Shown piece by piece: positions 8,783 through 18,867 of a stretch of 64,000 nucleotides of DNA. The notes under the pieces are model-generated. The model worked only from the letters and a program-made list of their open reading frames with translations, was not told where the DNA came from and searched no databases. Source of the DNA: Nitrosospira sp. Its GTDB lineage: Bacteria > Pseudomonadota > Gammaproteobacteria > Burkholderiales > Nitrosomonadaceae. The stretch covers positions 19,974 to 83,973 of the forward strand of contig JACDGV010000014.1 in NCBI GenBank assembly GCA_013821425.1, read 5' to 3'. The position numbers and the translations under genes were made by a program. Within the stretch, counting starts at the first letter, position 1. Each line of letters opens with the position of its first letter.

Positions 8783-9556
8783 TTAATGCAGCCGCCCTTG
8801 CCGCTCGCCGTTGAGCGATTTTTCCGCGTAGCTTATGCTTTTGACCATCTGGTCCGTCACGATACCCAATTTCTCCGCCGTCATTATTCGAACCGGTAAC
8901 AGGTGGTGGTCAACGGCAAGCCAGATTCTCTTGTCGCGATCGCCCTCGTTTTCAAGCTGTTTCGTCAGCACGATGGTTTCCAGTTTACCCATCGGTGTAT
9001 CCAGGGTTTCCTTGCCTACGACATATCGGACCGCTTCTAGGCGCCGGCCGTCGGTTTCATGCACGTTTACCACCTTGCCTGGCAAGGGGGAAAACATGAA
9101 GCTGTAGAGCAGGCTGAGCCTGTCCACCGCGTCGGCGGGCAAGGGCTTTTGCTCTTCCCCGCGTTTATGCTGAAGAGTTAGCAGCTTCTTGTCCCAATCA
9201 AAAATTGCTACTTTAGGCACTTTTTTGCCGTGTTGATCTGAAAAACGGCTTGGGCGCAGGCCCTCCGGGGTTATCGTCCCCTCGCTGCCGCGCACCACGT
9301 TGTCCGGTTGTGTCAGGGCCAGTAGCCCCTTGGCGCGGCTCTCGCTGTAAATGGCATAGCTCGCTGGGCCATCTTCCTGTCTGATTTCCAGGGTTTCGTT
9401 CACGTCCGCTTCGAGATTGCCGGATCTGATCGAATAACTGATATCGATGCGGGGAGGGACGCCAGCGGGGCAAGCGTTGCACGCAGCGAAGGCGGGAAAG
9501 GCAACAAAGGCGGAAAAACTTAAACCGCATAGCAACGCAAGAAATGATAATTTCAT
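8783..9556 (-). CDS. DUF3108 periplasmic protein
   Basis: A 257-residue protein with a signal peptide (LALLCGLSFSAFVAFPAFAA) followed by a beta-rich DUF3108-like domain: ISYSIRSGNLEADVNETLEI, a GLRPSRFSDQHGKK segment and the C-terminal TPMGKLETIVLTKQ and HHLLPVRIM segments. DUF3108 proteins are periplasmic and may act at the envelope; function is unknown. Its ATG overlaps the purN stop (ATGA arrangement), so it is translated with the purine genes, an association that recurs in betaproteobacteria. Confidence 0.87.
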   Translation of the reverse strand: MKLSFLALLCGLSFSAFVAFPAFAACNACPAGVPPRIDISYSIRSGNLEADVNETLEIRQEDGPASYAIYSESRAKGLLALTQPDNVVRGSEGTITPEGLRPSRFSDQHGKKVPKVAIFDWDKKLLTLQHKRGEEQKPLPADAVDRLSLLYSFMFSPLPGKVVNVHETDGRRLEAVRYVVGKETLDTPMGKLETIVLTKQLENEGDRDKRIWLAVDHHLLPVRIMTAEKLGIVTDQMVKSISYAEKSLNGERQGRLH

Positions 9557-10194
9557 TTACATAGTCCTGGTGAATATAAAACCGAGCCATCGAATCCCGC
9601 ATTGCCCACGTCTATGCCACCGGTGCTTGCCAGCCTCAACCGGCCCTCCGTAAACCAGCGCACAGCTTCGGGATAGATACGGTGCTCCTCCTGCAATACC
9701 CGTGCCGCCAGCGTCTGCTCGGTATCGTCCGGCAGCACCTGGATCGCCGCCTGGATAATGATCGGCCCGCGATCCATCTGGGCGGTGACAAAATGCACCG
9801 TACAGCCGTGTATCTTTACCCCTTCCTGCAACGCCCGCCTGTGGGTATTCAAGCCGGGAAAGGCCGGCAGCAATGAAGGATGGACATTTATCAGTTTACC
9901 TTGATAACGGTTAACGAAATCCTCCCCGAGGATACGCATGAACCCCGCCAGCGCGATCAGATCCGGGTCATACGCGTCGATTGCGTCCGTCAGCGCGGCA
10001 TCAAATGCCTCGCGACGGGGATAAGACAACTGGTTCACTACTCTGGTTTCAATGCCATGCCGTTTTGCGGCCTCCAATCCCTCGGCATCAGCCCTGTTGC
10101 TGATGATAGCGGCAATCCTGGCGGAGAGCTTTGCCTCAACCAGCGCTTGCATGTTGCTGCCGCGCCCTGAGATAAGGATGACAAGGGATTTCAT
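9553..10194 (-). CDS. purN: Phosphoribosylglycinamide formyltransferase
   Basis: Transfers a formyl group from 10-formyl-THF to GAR, the third step of purine synthesis. At 213 residues it has the family's landmarks: VILISGRGSNMQAL at the phosphate site, LAGFMRIL, the catalytic region INVHPSLLPAFPGLNTH with its Asn and His, and the TVHFV and DRGPIIIQAA strands ending in the catalytic Asp. It follows purM by 42 bases and overlaps the DUF3108 gene by 4 bases. Confidence 0.97.
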   Translation of the reverse strand: MKSLVILISGRGSNMQALVEAKLSARIAAIISNRADAEGLEAAKRHGIETRVVNQLSYPRREAFDAALTDAIDAYDPDLIALAGFMRILGEDFVNRYQGKLINVHPSLLPAFPGLNTHRRALQEGVKIHGCTVHFVTAQMDRGPIIIQAAIQVLPDDTEQTLAARVLQEEHRIYPEAVRWFTEGRLRLASTGGIDVGNAGFDGSVLYSPGLCK

Positions 10195-10236
10195 AATATC
10201 AGCAGCGGAGGGGTCTGATGCCGAGCGCTCTGCCGA

Positions 10237-11295
10237 TCACTCAATGAGCGTCCGCGCTTCATTGGCAGCGCTTTGTCGAATCGTGCCGATCTGCCACACC
10301 GTCTCACCCCCGGACCGCAACAATTCCACTGCGCTATCAGCTTTTTCCGCTGCTACGACCAAGACCATGCCGACGCCGCAATTGAATACGCGGTGCATTT
10401 CACCGTCATCCACATTTCCTTGCCGTTGCAGCCAGTGAAAAAGCGGAGGCATATCCCATGTCTCTTTTTTCAACACCGCCGTGACGCCATCAGGAAGGAT
10501 GCGCGGAATATTTTCCACTAATCCGCCGCCTGTGATATGCGCAATGGCCTTTACCGGTAAATGCTTTAACAGGCCGAGCACCGGTTTAACATAAATACGG
10601 GTGGGCGCCATAATGACTTCGATTAACGCTTTACCGTCGAAATCGGCCGACAGGTCGGTGTTGTGTTTTTCAATGATCTTACGGATCAGCGAATATCCAT
10701 TGGAATGGGCCCCGCTGGAGGCCAGGCCCAGGACCGCATCACCTTCCCGGATGGTCAGGCCGTTGATGATGGCGTCTTTCTCCACCACGCCAACAGCAAA
10801 CCCGGCCAGATCGTATTCACCCTCCACGTACATACCTGGCATTTCGGCAGTTTCCCCGCCTATCAGAGCGCATCCGGCCTGTTTGCAACCTGCGGCAATA
10901 CCCTTCACGACCCGCGTCGCGATATCCACGTCTAGTCTGCCGCATGCAAAATAGTCAAGAAAGAACAATGGTTCCGCGCCCTGCACCAGAATATCATTGA
11001 CGCTCATCGCTACCAGGTCTATACCAATGCTGTCGTGCCGGCCGGAACGGAATGCCAGCTTCAGCTTGGTACCGACGCCATCGGTACCTGACACGAGCAC
11101 CGGGTTGCGGTATTTCCTCGAAATTTCAAACAGTGCGCCGAAACCGCCTATACCCCCCAGCACTTCAGGACGCATGGTACTCTTGGCATAAGGCTTGATG
11201 TTTTCTACCAGCCGGGCACCGGCGTCTATGTCCACGCCAGCCGCGCGGTACGAGAGAGGAACAGGGCTGGAATTTTCTCCCTTGGATGAAGTCAA
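10237..11295 (-). CDS. purM: Phosphoribosylformylglycinamidine cyclo-ligase (AIR synthetase)
   Basis: Closes the imidazole ring to make AIR, using ATP. The 352-residue protein shows the PurM landmarks: [15 protein letters not shown] at the N-terminus, [12 protein letters not shown], the catalytic-site segment [31 protein letters not shown] and [13 protein letters not shown]. It is the first gene of a purM-purN-DUF3108 operon and is divergent from hda across a gap of about 110 bases that must hold both promoters. Confidence 0.97.
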   Translation of the reverse strand: MTSSKGENSSPVPLSYRAAGVDIDAGARLVENIKPYAKSTMRPEVLGGIGGFGALFEISRKYRNPVLVSGTDGVGTKLKLAFRSGRHDSIGIDLVAMSVNDILVQGAEPLFFLDYFACGRLDVDIATRVVKGIAAGCKQAGCALIGGETAEMPGMYVEGEYDLAGFAVGVVEKDAIINGLTIREGDAVLGLASSGAHSNGYSLIRKIIEKHNTDLSADFDGKALIEVIMAPTRIYVKPVLGLLKHLPVKAIAHITGGGLVENIPRILPDGVTAVLKKETWDMPPLFHWLQRQGNVDDGEMHRVFNCGVGMVLVVAAEKADSAVELLRSGGETVWQIGTIRQSAANEARTLIE

Positions 11296-11404
11296 GTTGA
11301 GTTCTCGTCTTGTTGCGGTTAAAGTGCCTTTTTTTTAAAACGACGCAATTTTACCGTAAATGTCACTGTGTCATGCGCGAGCAATTCAAGGGGCAAGGAT
11401 TTAA

Positions 11405-12082
11405 ATGAAGCAACTGCTGCTCGACATCTCCCCGTCTGCTCTCCCCATCCTGGCTAATTTCGTACCGGGACGCAACACTGAACTGTTACAAACCCTGGGC
11501 AATATGCTAACCGGACGGGAGCGAGAGCGGTTCGTGTATCTATGGGGCGCGCAGGGATGCGGCAGAACCCATTTGCTCCAGGGGATAGCGGGAATGTGCG
11601 TGCGCAACAAAATGGCTGCAGCATATTTTGCGTGCGCGGAAAAAATCCATTTGGACGACAAGGAAGAAGCGGATTATGTGCTGGTGGATGACGTGGATCG
11701 TCTTGGCGCCGAGGCACAAATTGGCTTGTTTAATCTCTATAATCGTATTCGCGACGCGGGCCAGGCGGTTCTTCTGGTAACCGGTTCTGCTGCTCCGGCC
11801 CAGTTGAAATTGAGGGATGACCTCGTAACCCGCCTGGGATGGGGCCTGGTATACCAGGTTCATGAATTGACCGACGAGGAAAAAATCAAAGCCATGAAAA
11901 GCCACGCAGCCAGCCGGGGACTTGATCTGTCGCAGGAGGTGTGCGACTACCTGCTCCGCCATAAGCGGCGCGACTTGCCCACCTTGATCGCTACGGTCGA
12001 TGCTGTGGACACCTACTCGTTAGCCAACCGGCGGAAAGTGACTGTTCCGTTGGTGCGTGAATTATTGCAGGCTGAATCATGA
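11405..12082 (+). CDS. hda: DnaA-homologous regulator Hda
   Basis: AAA+ protein that stimulates ATP hydrolysis on DnaA with the sliding clamp, preventing over-initiation. The 225 residues start with the expected clamp-contacting region (QLLLDISPS), then a Walker A variant WGAQGCGRTHLLQ (Arg for Lys, as is usual in Hda), a Walker B-like VLVDDVDRLG and an arginine-finger region RLGWGLVYQV. Its stop overlaps the ATG of the HAD phosphatase gene by 4 bases, an arrangement common in betaproteobacteria. Confidence 0.95.
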   Translation: MKQLLLDISPSALPILANFVPGRNTELLQTLGNMLTGRERERFVYLWGAQGCGRTHLLQGIAGMCVRNKMAAAYFACAEKIHLDDKEEADYVLVDDVDRLGAEAQIGLFNLYNRIRDAGQAVLLVTGSAAPAQLKLRDDLVTRLGWGLVYQVHELTDEEKIKAMKSHAASRGLDLSQEVCDYLLRHKRRDLPTLIATVDAVDTYSLANRRKVTVPLVRELLQAES

Positions 12083-12741
12083 ATCTGGCTCTGTTCGATC
12101 TCGACAATACATTGCTGGCGGGTGACAGCGACTTTCAGTGGGCGCAATTCCTGATCGAGCAGCGCGTGCTCGACCGTGAAGTATACGAAGCGCGCAACGT
12201 GGAATTCTATGAGCAGTACAAGGCCGGAACACTGGATATACACGAGTTTCTGGACTTTCAGTTGAAACCGTTGTCGCGCCATTCCCGTAGCCAGCTTGAT
12301 GCATGGCACAGTCAGTTCATGCAGGACCGAATGCTCCCGTTGATAGCACCGGGCGCCCGGAAACTGCTGAACAAACATATGCTCGGCGGTGATCTGTGCG
12401 TCATCATTACTGCCACTAACAGCTTTGTAACCGCGCCCATTGCCCGGGTATTGGGTATACATCATCTCATCGCCACCGAACCGGAACAGAAGGATGGCGA
12501 ATTCACGGGCCGGGTTTCAGGTGCGCCCTGTTTCAGGGAGGGCAAGATCGCCCGCCTGGAAGGCTGGATGGATGAGCATAATCTGACCTGGATGTCGTTT
12601 CTTGAAAGCTGGTTTTACAGCGATTCCCTGAATGACTTGCCGTTGCTCAACAAGGTTACCCATCCGGTGGCGGTTGACCCCGACGCGACACTCAAGGCCC
12701 ATGCCGAAAAAAACGAATGGTCCATCATCAGCCTGCGATGA
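12079..12741 (+). CDS. HAD-IB family phosphatase (SerB-like)
   Basis: A 220-residue HAD-superfamily subfamily IB hydrolase. Motif I is FDLDNTLLAGDSD with the nucleophile and acid Asp, motif II is IITATN, and motif III/IV is YSDSLNDLPLL. A helical cap (residues 20-90) resembles the phosphoserine phosphatase-like branch that commonly follows hda. True serine biosynthesis is not proven; many members are promiscuous phosphomonoesterases. It overlaps hda and is translationally coupled. Confidence 0.9.
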   Translation: MNLALFDLDNTLLAGDSDFQWAQFLIEQRVLDREVYEARNVEFYEQYKAGTLDIHEFLDFQLKPLSRHSRSQLDAWHSQFMQDRMLPLIAPGARKLLNKHMLGGDLCVIITATNSFVTAPIARVLGIHHLIATEPEQKDGEFTGRVSGAPCFREGKIARLEGWMDEHNLTWMSFLESWFYSDSLNDLPLLNKVTHPVAVDPDATLKAHAEKNEWSIISLR

Positions 12742-12836
12742 TTCCGGCGTAACTTGGCCGGGCTGTCCACGCCGTGCGGGACGATTAAAGCAGAGGCGCT
12801 ATTTCGCTACCGAATTATCATTGGGGAGAAGTCGAC

Positions 12837-13025
12837 ATGGTCAAAAACGGGTTCCTGCCTCTGCGACTTCGCCCCACCCATTTTTTTACCCACAGGCAAT
12901 AGCGGTCGTGGGTGCTTTCCGGAATCCTCGAAGTGTCGGTTACCGGATGGTTCAGCCCTTATCCAGGACCGGCTTCCATGGCGACATCTACCCGGTGAAT
13001 CCGCACGCGGCAGCGATTGCCGGTT
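12837..13025 (+). pseudogene. N-terminal remnant of an acyl-CoA synthetase (NDP-forming)/Pat-like gene
   Basis: From an ATG at 12837 the frame reads MVKNGFLPLR and then must shift at the T-run (about 12888) to give HPFFYPQAIAVVGAFRNPRS, VGYRMVQPLSRTGFHGDIYP and VNPHAAAIAGF. This matches the CoA-binding N-terminal domain of ADP-forming acyl-CoA synthetases and Pat-type protein acetyltransferases. Homology stops around 13025, well short of the 700-900 residues of the family, and runs straight into the permease gene. It is a truncated, frameshifted relic. Confidence 0.75.
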
Positions 13026-13128
13026 TTGCCGAAGGGGAGTTGGACCTGAACCCGATTTTTGCCTTGCCGCCGGGACAGGGTCGCCGTATCGCGGACGCAA
13101 GGATTCGCGTGGAATCGAATGTGTCGCG

Positions 13129-14124
13129 ATGATCATTGCGCGGAGTGCGGGAAGAGGGCCAAAGCTTCTCATCATCTTCCTGCTTTTTGCCGCAGGCAGC
13201 ACGTTCGCCGGGCTGCTATCCGGCAGCGTGTACATTCCGGTTTCCGAAGTTGCCAAAACGCTGCTGTCCGCTGCCGGCGAACAGCCGGGTGTCGCGCATC
13301 AGATTATCTGGCAACTTCGCTTGCCGCGGGTATCGGCTGCGTTCGCCTGCGGCGGGTTGTTGGCCCTCGCGGGCGTGCTGTTGCAGGTTCTATTGCGTAA
13401 TCCGCTCGCCGATCCCTATATTCTTGGCGTGTCCGGCGGAGCGGCCGTAGGCGCGCTCCTTGCGATGTTGCTGGGCTGGAGCCTCCTGTTGACTAATCTC
13501 ACATCGCTTGCGGGTGCTTTGACGGCAATCGCTATTGTGTTTGGATTGAGTTTTCGCGCGGGAGGCTGGAATCTGTACCGGCTCTTGCTTACAGGCGTGG
13601 TGCTGTCTGCCGGCTTTAGCGCCCTGACGGCCCTGATCCTTACTCTCGCGCCGGCCAGCGACGTAAAAGGCATGCTGTTCTGGCTGATGGGCGACGTTTC
13701 CCGGGCGGAGGAGCTGCTTCCCGGTTGGACCGTGCTGATTATTGTCACCGCTGTGAGCATGCTCTTTTCTGGTAGCCTCAACGTCCTGAGCCTGGGGCGT
13801 ATGAAAGCGCAGACCCTTGGCGTTGCGGTGCTGCCGTTGCAGGCCGGTATTTATTTTTGCGCTTCGCTGGCCACCGTGGCCGCGCTGATGCTGGCAGGCG
13901 CCGTCGGGTTCGTCGGCCTGATCGTGCCGCACGCTGTCCGTTTGCTGGGGGTGAACGATTTTCGCTGGCTGCTGCCTTTGTCGATCCTGTTGGGAGGGAG
14001 CTTCCTTACTCTGGCTGACACCCTCGCCCGCACGTTATGGGCGCCGCAGCAATTGCCCGTCGGAGTACTGACAGCATTGCTGGGGGTGCCGGTGCTGTTG
14101 CTGCTGTTATCGAGAAGACCCTGA
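13129..14124 (+). CDS. FecCD/BtuC-family ABC transporter permease, orphan
   Basis: A 331-residue inner-membrane permease of the vitamin B12/iron-siderophore class, with about ten membrane segments. Diagnostic stretches are WQLRLPRVSAAFACGGLLAL, LQVLLRNPLADPYILGVSGG and the C-terminal GAVGFVGLIVPHAVRLLGVN, the loop that contacts the ATPase. The start at 13129 gives the normal N-terminus; the frame is open further upstream only through the relic sequence. No ATPase or binding protein lies beside it, so partners must be elsewhere or lost. B12 is the likelier substrate but is unproven. Confidence 0.88.
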   Translation: MIIARSAGRGPKLLIIFLLFAAGSTFAGLLSGSVYIPVSEVAKTLLSAAGEQPGVAHQIIWQLRLPRVSAAFACGGLLALAGVLLQVLLRNPLADPYILGVSGGAAVGALLAMLLGWSLLLTNLTSLAGALTAIAIVFGLSFRAGGWNLYRLLLTGVVLSAGFSALTALILTLAPASDVKGMLFWLMGDVSRAEELLPGWTVLIIVTAVSMLFSGSLNVLSLGRMKAQTLGVAVLPLQAGIYFCASLATVAALMLAGAVGFVGLIVPHAVRLLGVNDFRWLLPLSILLGGSFLTLADTLARTLWAPQQLPVGVLTALLGVPVLLLLLSRRP

Positions 14125-14287
14125 CAGTGCCGCGGCATATCCCGCTGTTTGCTGGCCTTGATGCAGTGTTTGAGAAAGTAATAATCCCCCAAACCCTGAA
14201 TGATTCCCGAACAGTCGTCCTTGAGGATAAAGGATTCAGCCGTGCGGGAATATGCGGCATAATTCACCCTTTTTCAGTCCGGTTGTG

Positions 14288-14830
14288 ATGAGCGTTCCCC
14301 AGTTATCCAGATGGTATCCTGCGCCATCTTCCATATCTCCACGCGCTCGCGGCTGGTTGCAGAACCGGGGTTCGCTTACCGAGCTCATTCAGCAGCGTTG
14401 CAACGAGTTTCGCGTCAGGCAAATGTTCCAGTCTCTCTCGCGTGCGTGCGGCGATGAACTTGCCGTGATGAACCTGCGGCGGAACGAGTTGGCGCTGGTG
14501 AGGGAAGTGTATTTGTACTGTGGAAATACCCCCGTGGTATTTGCCCATTCGGTAGTGGCAAGGAAGGACCTTCGCGGTGCCTGGCGCGGCTTGAGTGGTC
14601 TGGGCAACAGGTCACTTGGAACCGTACTGTTCACCAACCCCATTATCAAACGCACTCCGCTTCGATTCAAAAAGTTGAATCCAGCCCATCCGCTTTTTCG
14701 CCGCGCATGCCAGAACTTGGAGACAAAACCGAGTGGACTGTGGGCGCGCCGCTCCCGGTTCAGCTTGCGCGGGCAATCCATACTGGTTACCGAAGTGTTC
14801 CTTCCCCCCATTCTGGAGCTGGCGCTGTGA
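14288..14830 (+). CDS. ubiC: Chorismate-pyruvate lyase
   Basis: Cleaves chorismate to 4-hydroxybenzoate and pyruvate, the entry to ubiquinone synthesis. The 180-residue protein has the UbiC pattern: [32 protein letters not shown] and LGTVLFTNP, and ends with [12 protein letters not shown] containing the conserved Glu. The ATG at 14288 is preferred over an in-frame ATG at 14252 because it gives the family length. Its stop codon overlaps the GTG start of ubiA. Confidence 0.92.
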   Translation: MSVPQLSRWYPAPSSISPRARGWLQNRGSLTELIQQRCNEFRVRQMFQSLSRACGDELAVMNLRRNELALVREVYLYCGNTPVVFAHSVVARKDLRGAWRGLSGLGNRSLGTVLFTNPIIKRTPLRFKKLNPAHPLFRRACQNLETKPSGLWARRSRFSLRGQSILVTEVFLPPILELAL

Positions 14831-15699
14831 CGCTTACGCAACGCCTCGGCCATTACGAAAAGCTGATGCGGCTGGATAAGCCCATCGGTATTTTCCTGCT
14901 GCTGTGGCCTACGCTCTGGGGCTTGTGGTTCGCGGCACGCGGTATTCCCGGAATCATGATATTGACGATATTCGTGCTGGGGACGGTTCTGATGCGCTCA
15001 GCTGGTTGCGTGGTGAATGACTATGCCGACCGTAATTTCGATCCGCACGTCGAACGCACCAGGAAGCGTCCGCTGGCCGCGGGCCTGGTAAGCACGAAGG
15101 AAGCACTGCTGCTTGCAGCTGGATTGAGTTTGTGCGCCTTTATACTGATCCTGCCACTGAACCGGCTCACGATCGAGCTCTCGTTCGTCGCGTTGTTTCT
15201 TGCCGCGAGTTATCCTTTCACCAAGCGCTTCTTCGCGATGCCGCAGGCATACCTCGGAATCACGTTCAGTTTTGGCATTCCGATGGCTTTTGCCGCGCAG
15301 ACTGGCGAGGTGCCGTCCATGGCATGGTTGCTGATGGCGGCGAACCTGCTGTGGGTAATCGCCTACGATACGGAGTACGCCATGGTGGATAAGATGGATG
15401 ATCTCAAGATCGGCATTAAGACTTCCGCCATTACTTTCGGCCGTTTCGATGTGGCAGGCGTAATGGCATGCCACGCCGCCTTCCTGGGCCTTATGGTCGT
15501 CATCGGACTGATCCACGAAATGGGCATTGTGTATTACGCCGCGCTCATGGTGGCCGTGGGGCTGATACTCTTCCAGTACCGGCTGATACAGGATCGCGAC
15601 CGCACGCGCTGCTTCAAAGCCTTTCTGCACAATAATTGGGTGGGCGCCGCAATATTTGCCGGCATTGCGCTTGATTACCTTCTGAACGCGGCTCCATAG
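14827..15699 (+). CDS. ubiA: 4-hydroxybenzoate octaprenyltransferase
   Basis: Integral membrane prenyltransferase that attaches the polyprenyl chain to 4-hydroxybenzoate. The 290-residue length assumes the GTG start at 14827, which overlaps the ubiC stop (GTGA) and gives the normal [20 protein letters not shown] beginning; an upstream start at 14707 lies inside ubiC. Both Mg-diphosphate motifs are visible: NDYADRNFD (about residue 64) and [12 protein letters not shown] (about residue 185). It is translationally coupled to ubiC. Confidence 0.95.
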   Translation: MTLTQRLGHYEKLMRLDKPIGIFLLLWPTLWGLWFAARGIPGIMILTIFVLGTVLMRSAGCVVNDYADRNFDPHVERTRKRPLAAGLVSTKEALLLAAGLSLCAFILILPLNRLTIELSFVALFLAASYPFTKRFFAMPQAYLGITFSFGIPMAFAAQTGEVPSMAWLLMAANLLWVIAYDTEYAMVDKMDDLKIGIKTSAITFGRFDVAGVMACHAAFLGLMVVIGLIHEMGIVYYAALMVAVGLILFQYRLIQDRDRTRCFKAFLHNNWVGAAIFAGIALDYLLNAAP

Positions 15700-15738
15700 A
15701 CACGACTCGCGAGCTCAACCTCATAAGAGACCCCTCCA

Positions 15739-17202
15739 ATGAAATACAAGGACCTGCGCGATTTCATCGCCCAACTGGAACACCAGGGCGAACTGAAACG
15801 CATCACGACCGAAATCGATCCCCTCCTGGAAATGACGGAAATCTGCGAGCGGGTTCTGAAAGCGGGTGGGCCCGCCATTCTGTTTGAAAAACCCAGAGGA
15901 CATACCATTCCCGTGCTGGGAAACCTTTTCGGTACCCCCCGGCGCGTGGCAATGGGCATGGGGCAGGAATCGGTCGAAGCGCTGCGGGAAGTGGGAAAGC
16001 TCCTTGCCTACCTCAAGGAACCTGATCCGCCCAGGGGTTTGAGGGATGCGTGGGAAAAATTCCCGGTGCTGAAGCAGGTACTCAACATGGCGCCGAAGGA
16101 GTTATCAAAAGCTCCCTGCCAGGACATCGTATGGGAAGGCAAAGACGTGGACCTGGGCAGGCTGCCCATCCAGACCTGCTGGCCGGGAGACGTGGGCCCG
16201 CTGATTACCTGGGGGTTGACCGTCACCAAGGGACCCCACAAGACCCGGCAGAATCTGGGCATTTACCGCCAGCAGGTGATCGGGCCGAATAAACTCATCA
16301 TGCGCTGGCTGGCCCATCGGGGGGGCGCGCTCGATTTTCGCGACTTTTGTCTCGCCAATCCGGGCCAGCCTTATCCCATAGCAGTAGCACTAGGGGCGGA
16401 CCCCGCTACCATACTCGGCGCCGTCACCCCCCTGCCGGATACCTTGAGCGAATACCAGTTCGCCGGACTGCTACGCGGCGCGAAAACCGAAATCGTCAAA
16501 TGCCTGAGCCATAGCTTGCAGGTTCCGGCCAGCGCCGAAATCGTTCTCGAAGGGTACATCTATCCTGATGAGACCGCTATCGAAGGCCCGTTTGGCGACC
16601 ACACCGGCTATTACAACGAGCAGGAGACTTTCCCCGTATTCACGGTTGAGTGCGTCACCATGCGGCGCGACCCCATTTATCACTCCACCTACACCGGCAA
16701 GCCGCCTGACGAGCCGGCGATTCTGGGCGTCGCGCTCAATGAAGTGTTCGTGCCGCTGTTGCAAAAACAGTTTACCGAAATCGTCGATTTCTACCTGCCG
16801 CCAGAGGGTTGCTCCTACCGCATGGCGGTGGTGAGCATGAAAAAGCAGTATGCTGGCCACGCCAAACGCGTCATGTTCGGCGTGTGGAGCTTCCTGCGGC
16901 AGTTCATGTACACCAAATTTATTATTGTGACCGATGATGACGTTAATATCCGGGACTGGAAGGAAGTCATCTGGGCCATAACCACGCGCGTCGATCCAGC
17001 CCGCGATACGCTGATTGTGGAAAACACGCCAATCGACTATCTCGACTTTGCCAGTCCTGTATCTGGTCTGGGCGGAAAAATGGGGCTGGACGCCACCAAT
17101 AAATGGCCGGGAGAAACGAGCCGGGAATGGGGTAAGCCTATCGTGATGGATGCGTCGGTGAAAGCAAGGGTAGATGAGATTTGGAAGGATTTGGGGTTGT
17201 GA
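15739..17202 (+). CDS. ubiD: 3-polyprenyl-4-hydroxybenzoate decarboxylase
   Basis: Prenyl-FMN-dependent decarboxylase acting after UbiA. At 487 residues it is the normal length. Characteristic stretches include [74 protein letters not shown] with the acidic catalytic region, and [18 protein letters not shown] at the end. It lies 39 bases after ubiA, completing a ubiC-ubiA-ubiD operon. The flavin prenyltransferase UbiX is not in the window. Confidence 0.96.
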   Translation: MKYKDLRDFIAQLEHQGELKRITTEIDPLLEMTEICERVLKAGGPAILFEKPRGHTIPVLGNLFGTPRRVAMGMGQESVEALREVGKLLAYLKEPDPPRGLRDAWEKFPVLKQVLNMAPKELSKAPCQDIVWEGKDVDLGRLPIQTCWPGDVGPLITWGLTVTKGPHKTRQNLGIYRQQVIGPNKLIMRWLAHRGGALDFRDFCLANPGQPYPIAVALGADPATILGAVTPLPDTLSEYQFAGLLRGAKTEIVKCLSHSLQVPASAEIVLEGYIYPDETAIEGPFGDHTGYYNEQETFPVFTVECVTMRRDPIYHSTYTGKPPDEPAILGVALNEVFVPLLQKQFTEIVDFYLPPEGCSYRMAVVSMKKQYAGHAKRVMFGVWSFLRQFMYTKFIIVTDDDVNIRDWKEVIWAITTRVDPARDTLIVENTPIDYLDFASPVSGLGGKMGLDATNKWPGETSREWGKPIVMDASVKARVDEIWKDLGL

Positions 17203-17335
17203 CCAGTTCTGATTTTTTCACCCCTTACGCTTGTGTCGAGGTGGTGTAAAGTAGCGCACATAGCACGAGCGAAATTTAGCTGAAAGAAAGAGGGCAAACT
17301 CCCCTGCATGAGCGCGAACCCGATTGACGAGTAAC

Positions 17336-18661
17336 AATGGGGTCAGACTCGGTTGATATGAGCGCTCTAATCCCCATTTTATCTTACGTTTATTTATTTC
17401 ATCAATCAGTCTGTCATCAGCTTCCGGATTCCGTCGATACCCCCTTATGCCAACGCCTAAGCTTTGAGGCAGGTAGCAGGCGCAGCTGCACGCCAATGCT
17501 ATCCAGCATATGCGCGCTTTAGTTCGTCAATGTCGATTTTCTTCATCTGAAGCATTGTTTCCATGACCCTTCCAGACTTCTCCGAATCGGAGTCGTTTAG
17601 CATCTCGACCAGAAGGCCGGGAACGATTTGCCAGGAAACGCCATATTTATCCTTGAGCCAACCGCACTGCTGTGCTTCTTCAGGTCCGCCCTCGGATAGC
17701 TTTTTCCAGTAATAATCCACTTCTTCCTGCGTTTCACAATCGACTTGAAACGAGATGGCCTCATTGAATTTGAACATCGGGCCGCCGTTAAGCGCCGTGA
17801 ACGCCTGTCCCTCGAGTTCAAAGGCAATAGTCATTACTGTTCCTGCTCTTTTTCGGTGCGTCTCATGTCCTGCTTCGCCGTAGCGGGAGATGGTGGCGAT
17901 CTTTGAATTTCGAAAAGTACCGGTATAAAACTCAACCGCCTCTTCGGCCTGGTCATCGAACCACAAACAGGGGGTAATCTTAAGGCATCAATGGGGTCAG
18001 ACTCGATTGATGATCGCTCTAATCCTCATTGTTTTTATCTATTTTATCAACCAGTCTGTCATCAGCCTCCAGCTGCCACCAGCCTCCGATCTGCATCAGC
18101 TTCCGGATTCCGTCGATACCCCCCTTATGCCAACGCCTAAGCTCTGAGGCAGGCAGCAGGCACAGCTGCACGCCAATGCTACCCAGCATATGCGCGCTTT
18201 AGTTCGTCAATATCGATTTTCTTCATCTGAAGCATTGCTTCCATGACCCTTCCAGACTTCTCCGAATCGGGATCGTTTAGCATCTCAACCAGAAGGCCGG
18301 GAACAATTTGCCAGGAAACGCCATATTTATCCTTGAGCCAACCGCACTGCTGTGCTTCTTCAGGTCCGCCCTCGGATAGCTTTTCCCAGTAATAATCCAC
18401 TTCTTCCTGCGTTTCACAATCGACTTGAAACGAGATGGCCTCATTGAACTTGAACATCGGGCCGCCGTTAAGCGCCGTGAACGCCTGTCCCTCGAGTTCA
18501 AAGGCAATAGTCATTACTGTCCCTGCTCTTTTTCGGTGCATCTCATGTCCTGCTTCGCCGTAGCGGGAGACGGTGGCGAGCTTTGAATTTCGAAAAGTAC
18601 CGGTATAAAACTCAACCGCCTCTTCGGCCTGGTCATCGAACCACAAACAGGGGGTAATCTT
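17336..18661. repeat. Tandem duplication of a 650-bp unit
   Basis: Two head-to-tail copies are visible. Unit A runs 17336-17981 and unit B 17990-18661. Each begins with AATGGGGTCAGACTCG and continues with closely similar downstream sequence and a VOC gene read on the minus strand. Unit B has about 30 extra bases near 18061-18095 (CATCAGCCTCCAGCTGCC). The similarity stops exactly six codons inside the VOC gene of unit B, so unit A lacks the gene's start. The leading AATGGGGTCAGACTCG word resembles REP-type repeats known near IS200-like transposases; no transposase is present. Confidence 0.85.
17499..17981 (-). pseudogene. 5'-truncated duplicate of VOC gene
   Basis: Near-identical to the VOC gene at 18179-18676 from codon KITPCLWFDDQ onward, but the duplication breakpoint removed the native ATG, the first residues and the ribosome site. 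Reading upstream in frame one meets CTT, TGC and then a TGA. A TTG at 17966 could start a 155-residue product, but nothing suitable for ribosome binding precedes it. Differences from the other copy are few (for example IATIS versus LATVS), so the duplication is fairly recent or under gene conversion. Confidence 0.75.
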
Positions 18662-18676
18662 ATGAATGCTTTTCAT
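18179..18676 (-). CDS. VOC-family protein (PhnB-like), intact copy
   Basis: A 165-residue VOC protein. The start at 18676 gives MKSIHKITPCLWFDDQAEEA and is preceded by GGAGAAAC, a good ribosome site; a longer in-frame start at 18820 adds unrelated residues. Family landmarks are AVEFYTGTF, FTALNGGPMFKFNEAISFQV, VDYYWEKLSEGG and WLKDKYGVSWQIVP. These proteins are often misnamed 3-demethylubiquinone methyltransferases; catalytic function is unknown. It is the parent copy of the truncated duplicate downstream. Confidence 0.9.
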   Translation of the reverse strand: MKSIHKITPCLWFDDQAEEAVEFYTGTFRNSKLATVSRYGEAGHEMHRKRAGTVMTIAFELEGQAFTALNGGPMFKFNEAISFQVDCETQEEVDYYWEKLSEGGPEEAQQCGWLKDKYGVSWQIVPGLLVEMLNDPDSEKSGRVMEAMLQMKKIDIDELKRAYAG

Positions 18677-18867
18677 GATGTTTCTCCAGGTTGGGGGACT
18701 AGTAATGGGCAAACATGCCCGTGGTACCAGCGAGGGTTGGCAGAATCGTGAAGAGCATGTATTTTTGCGTCTTCCCACGCGATTGAAGTCATTATTAGCA
18801 CTAGTCTTTGAACATTTCAATTCGATAATAGCTTCGGGGAGCTTTCAAAAGATGGGCGAGGTTTTTA

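Noticed and set aside
12754..13128. N-terminal extension of the permease frame
   Set aside because: The frame is open but the sequence is the acyl-CoA synthetase relic in another frame; homology to BtuC/FecC begins only at 13129.
17499..17966. First VOC copy as an intact gene from TTG 17966
   Set aside because: Comparison with the second copy shows that the native start and ribosome site lie beyond the duplication breakpoint.
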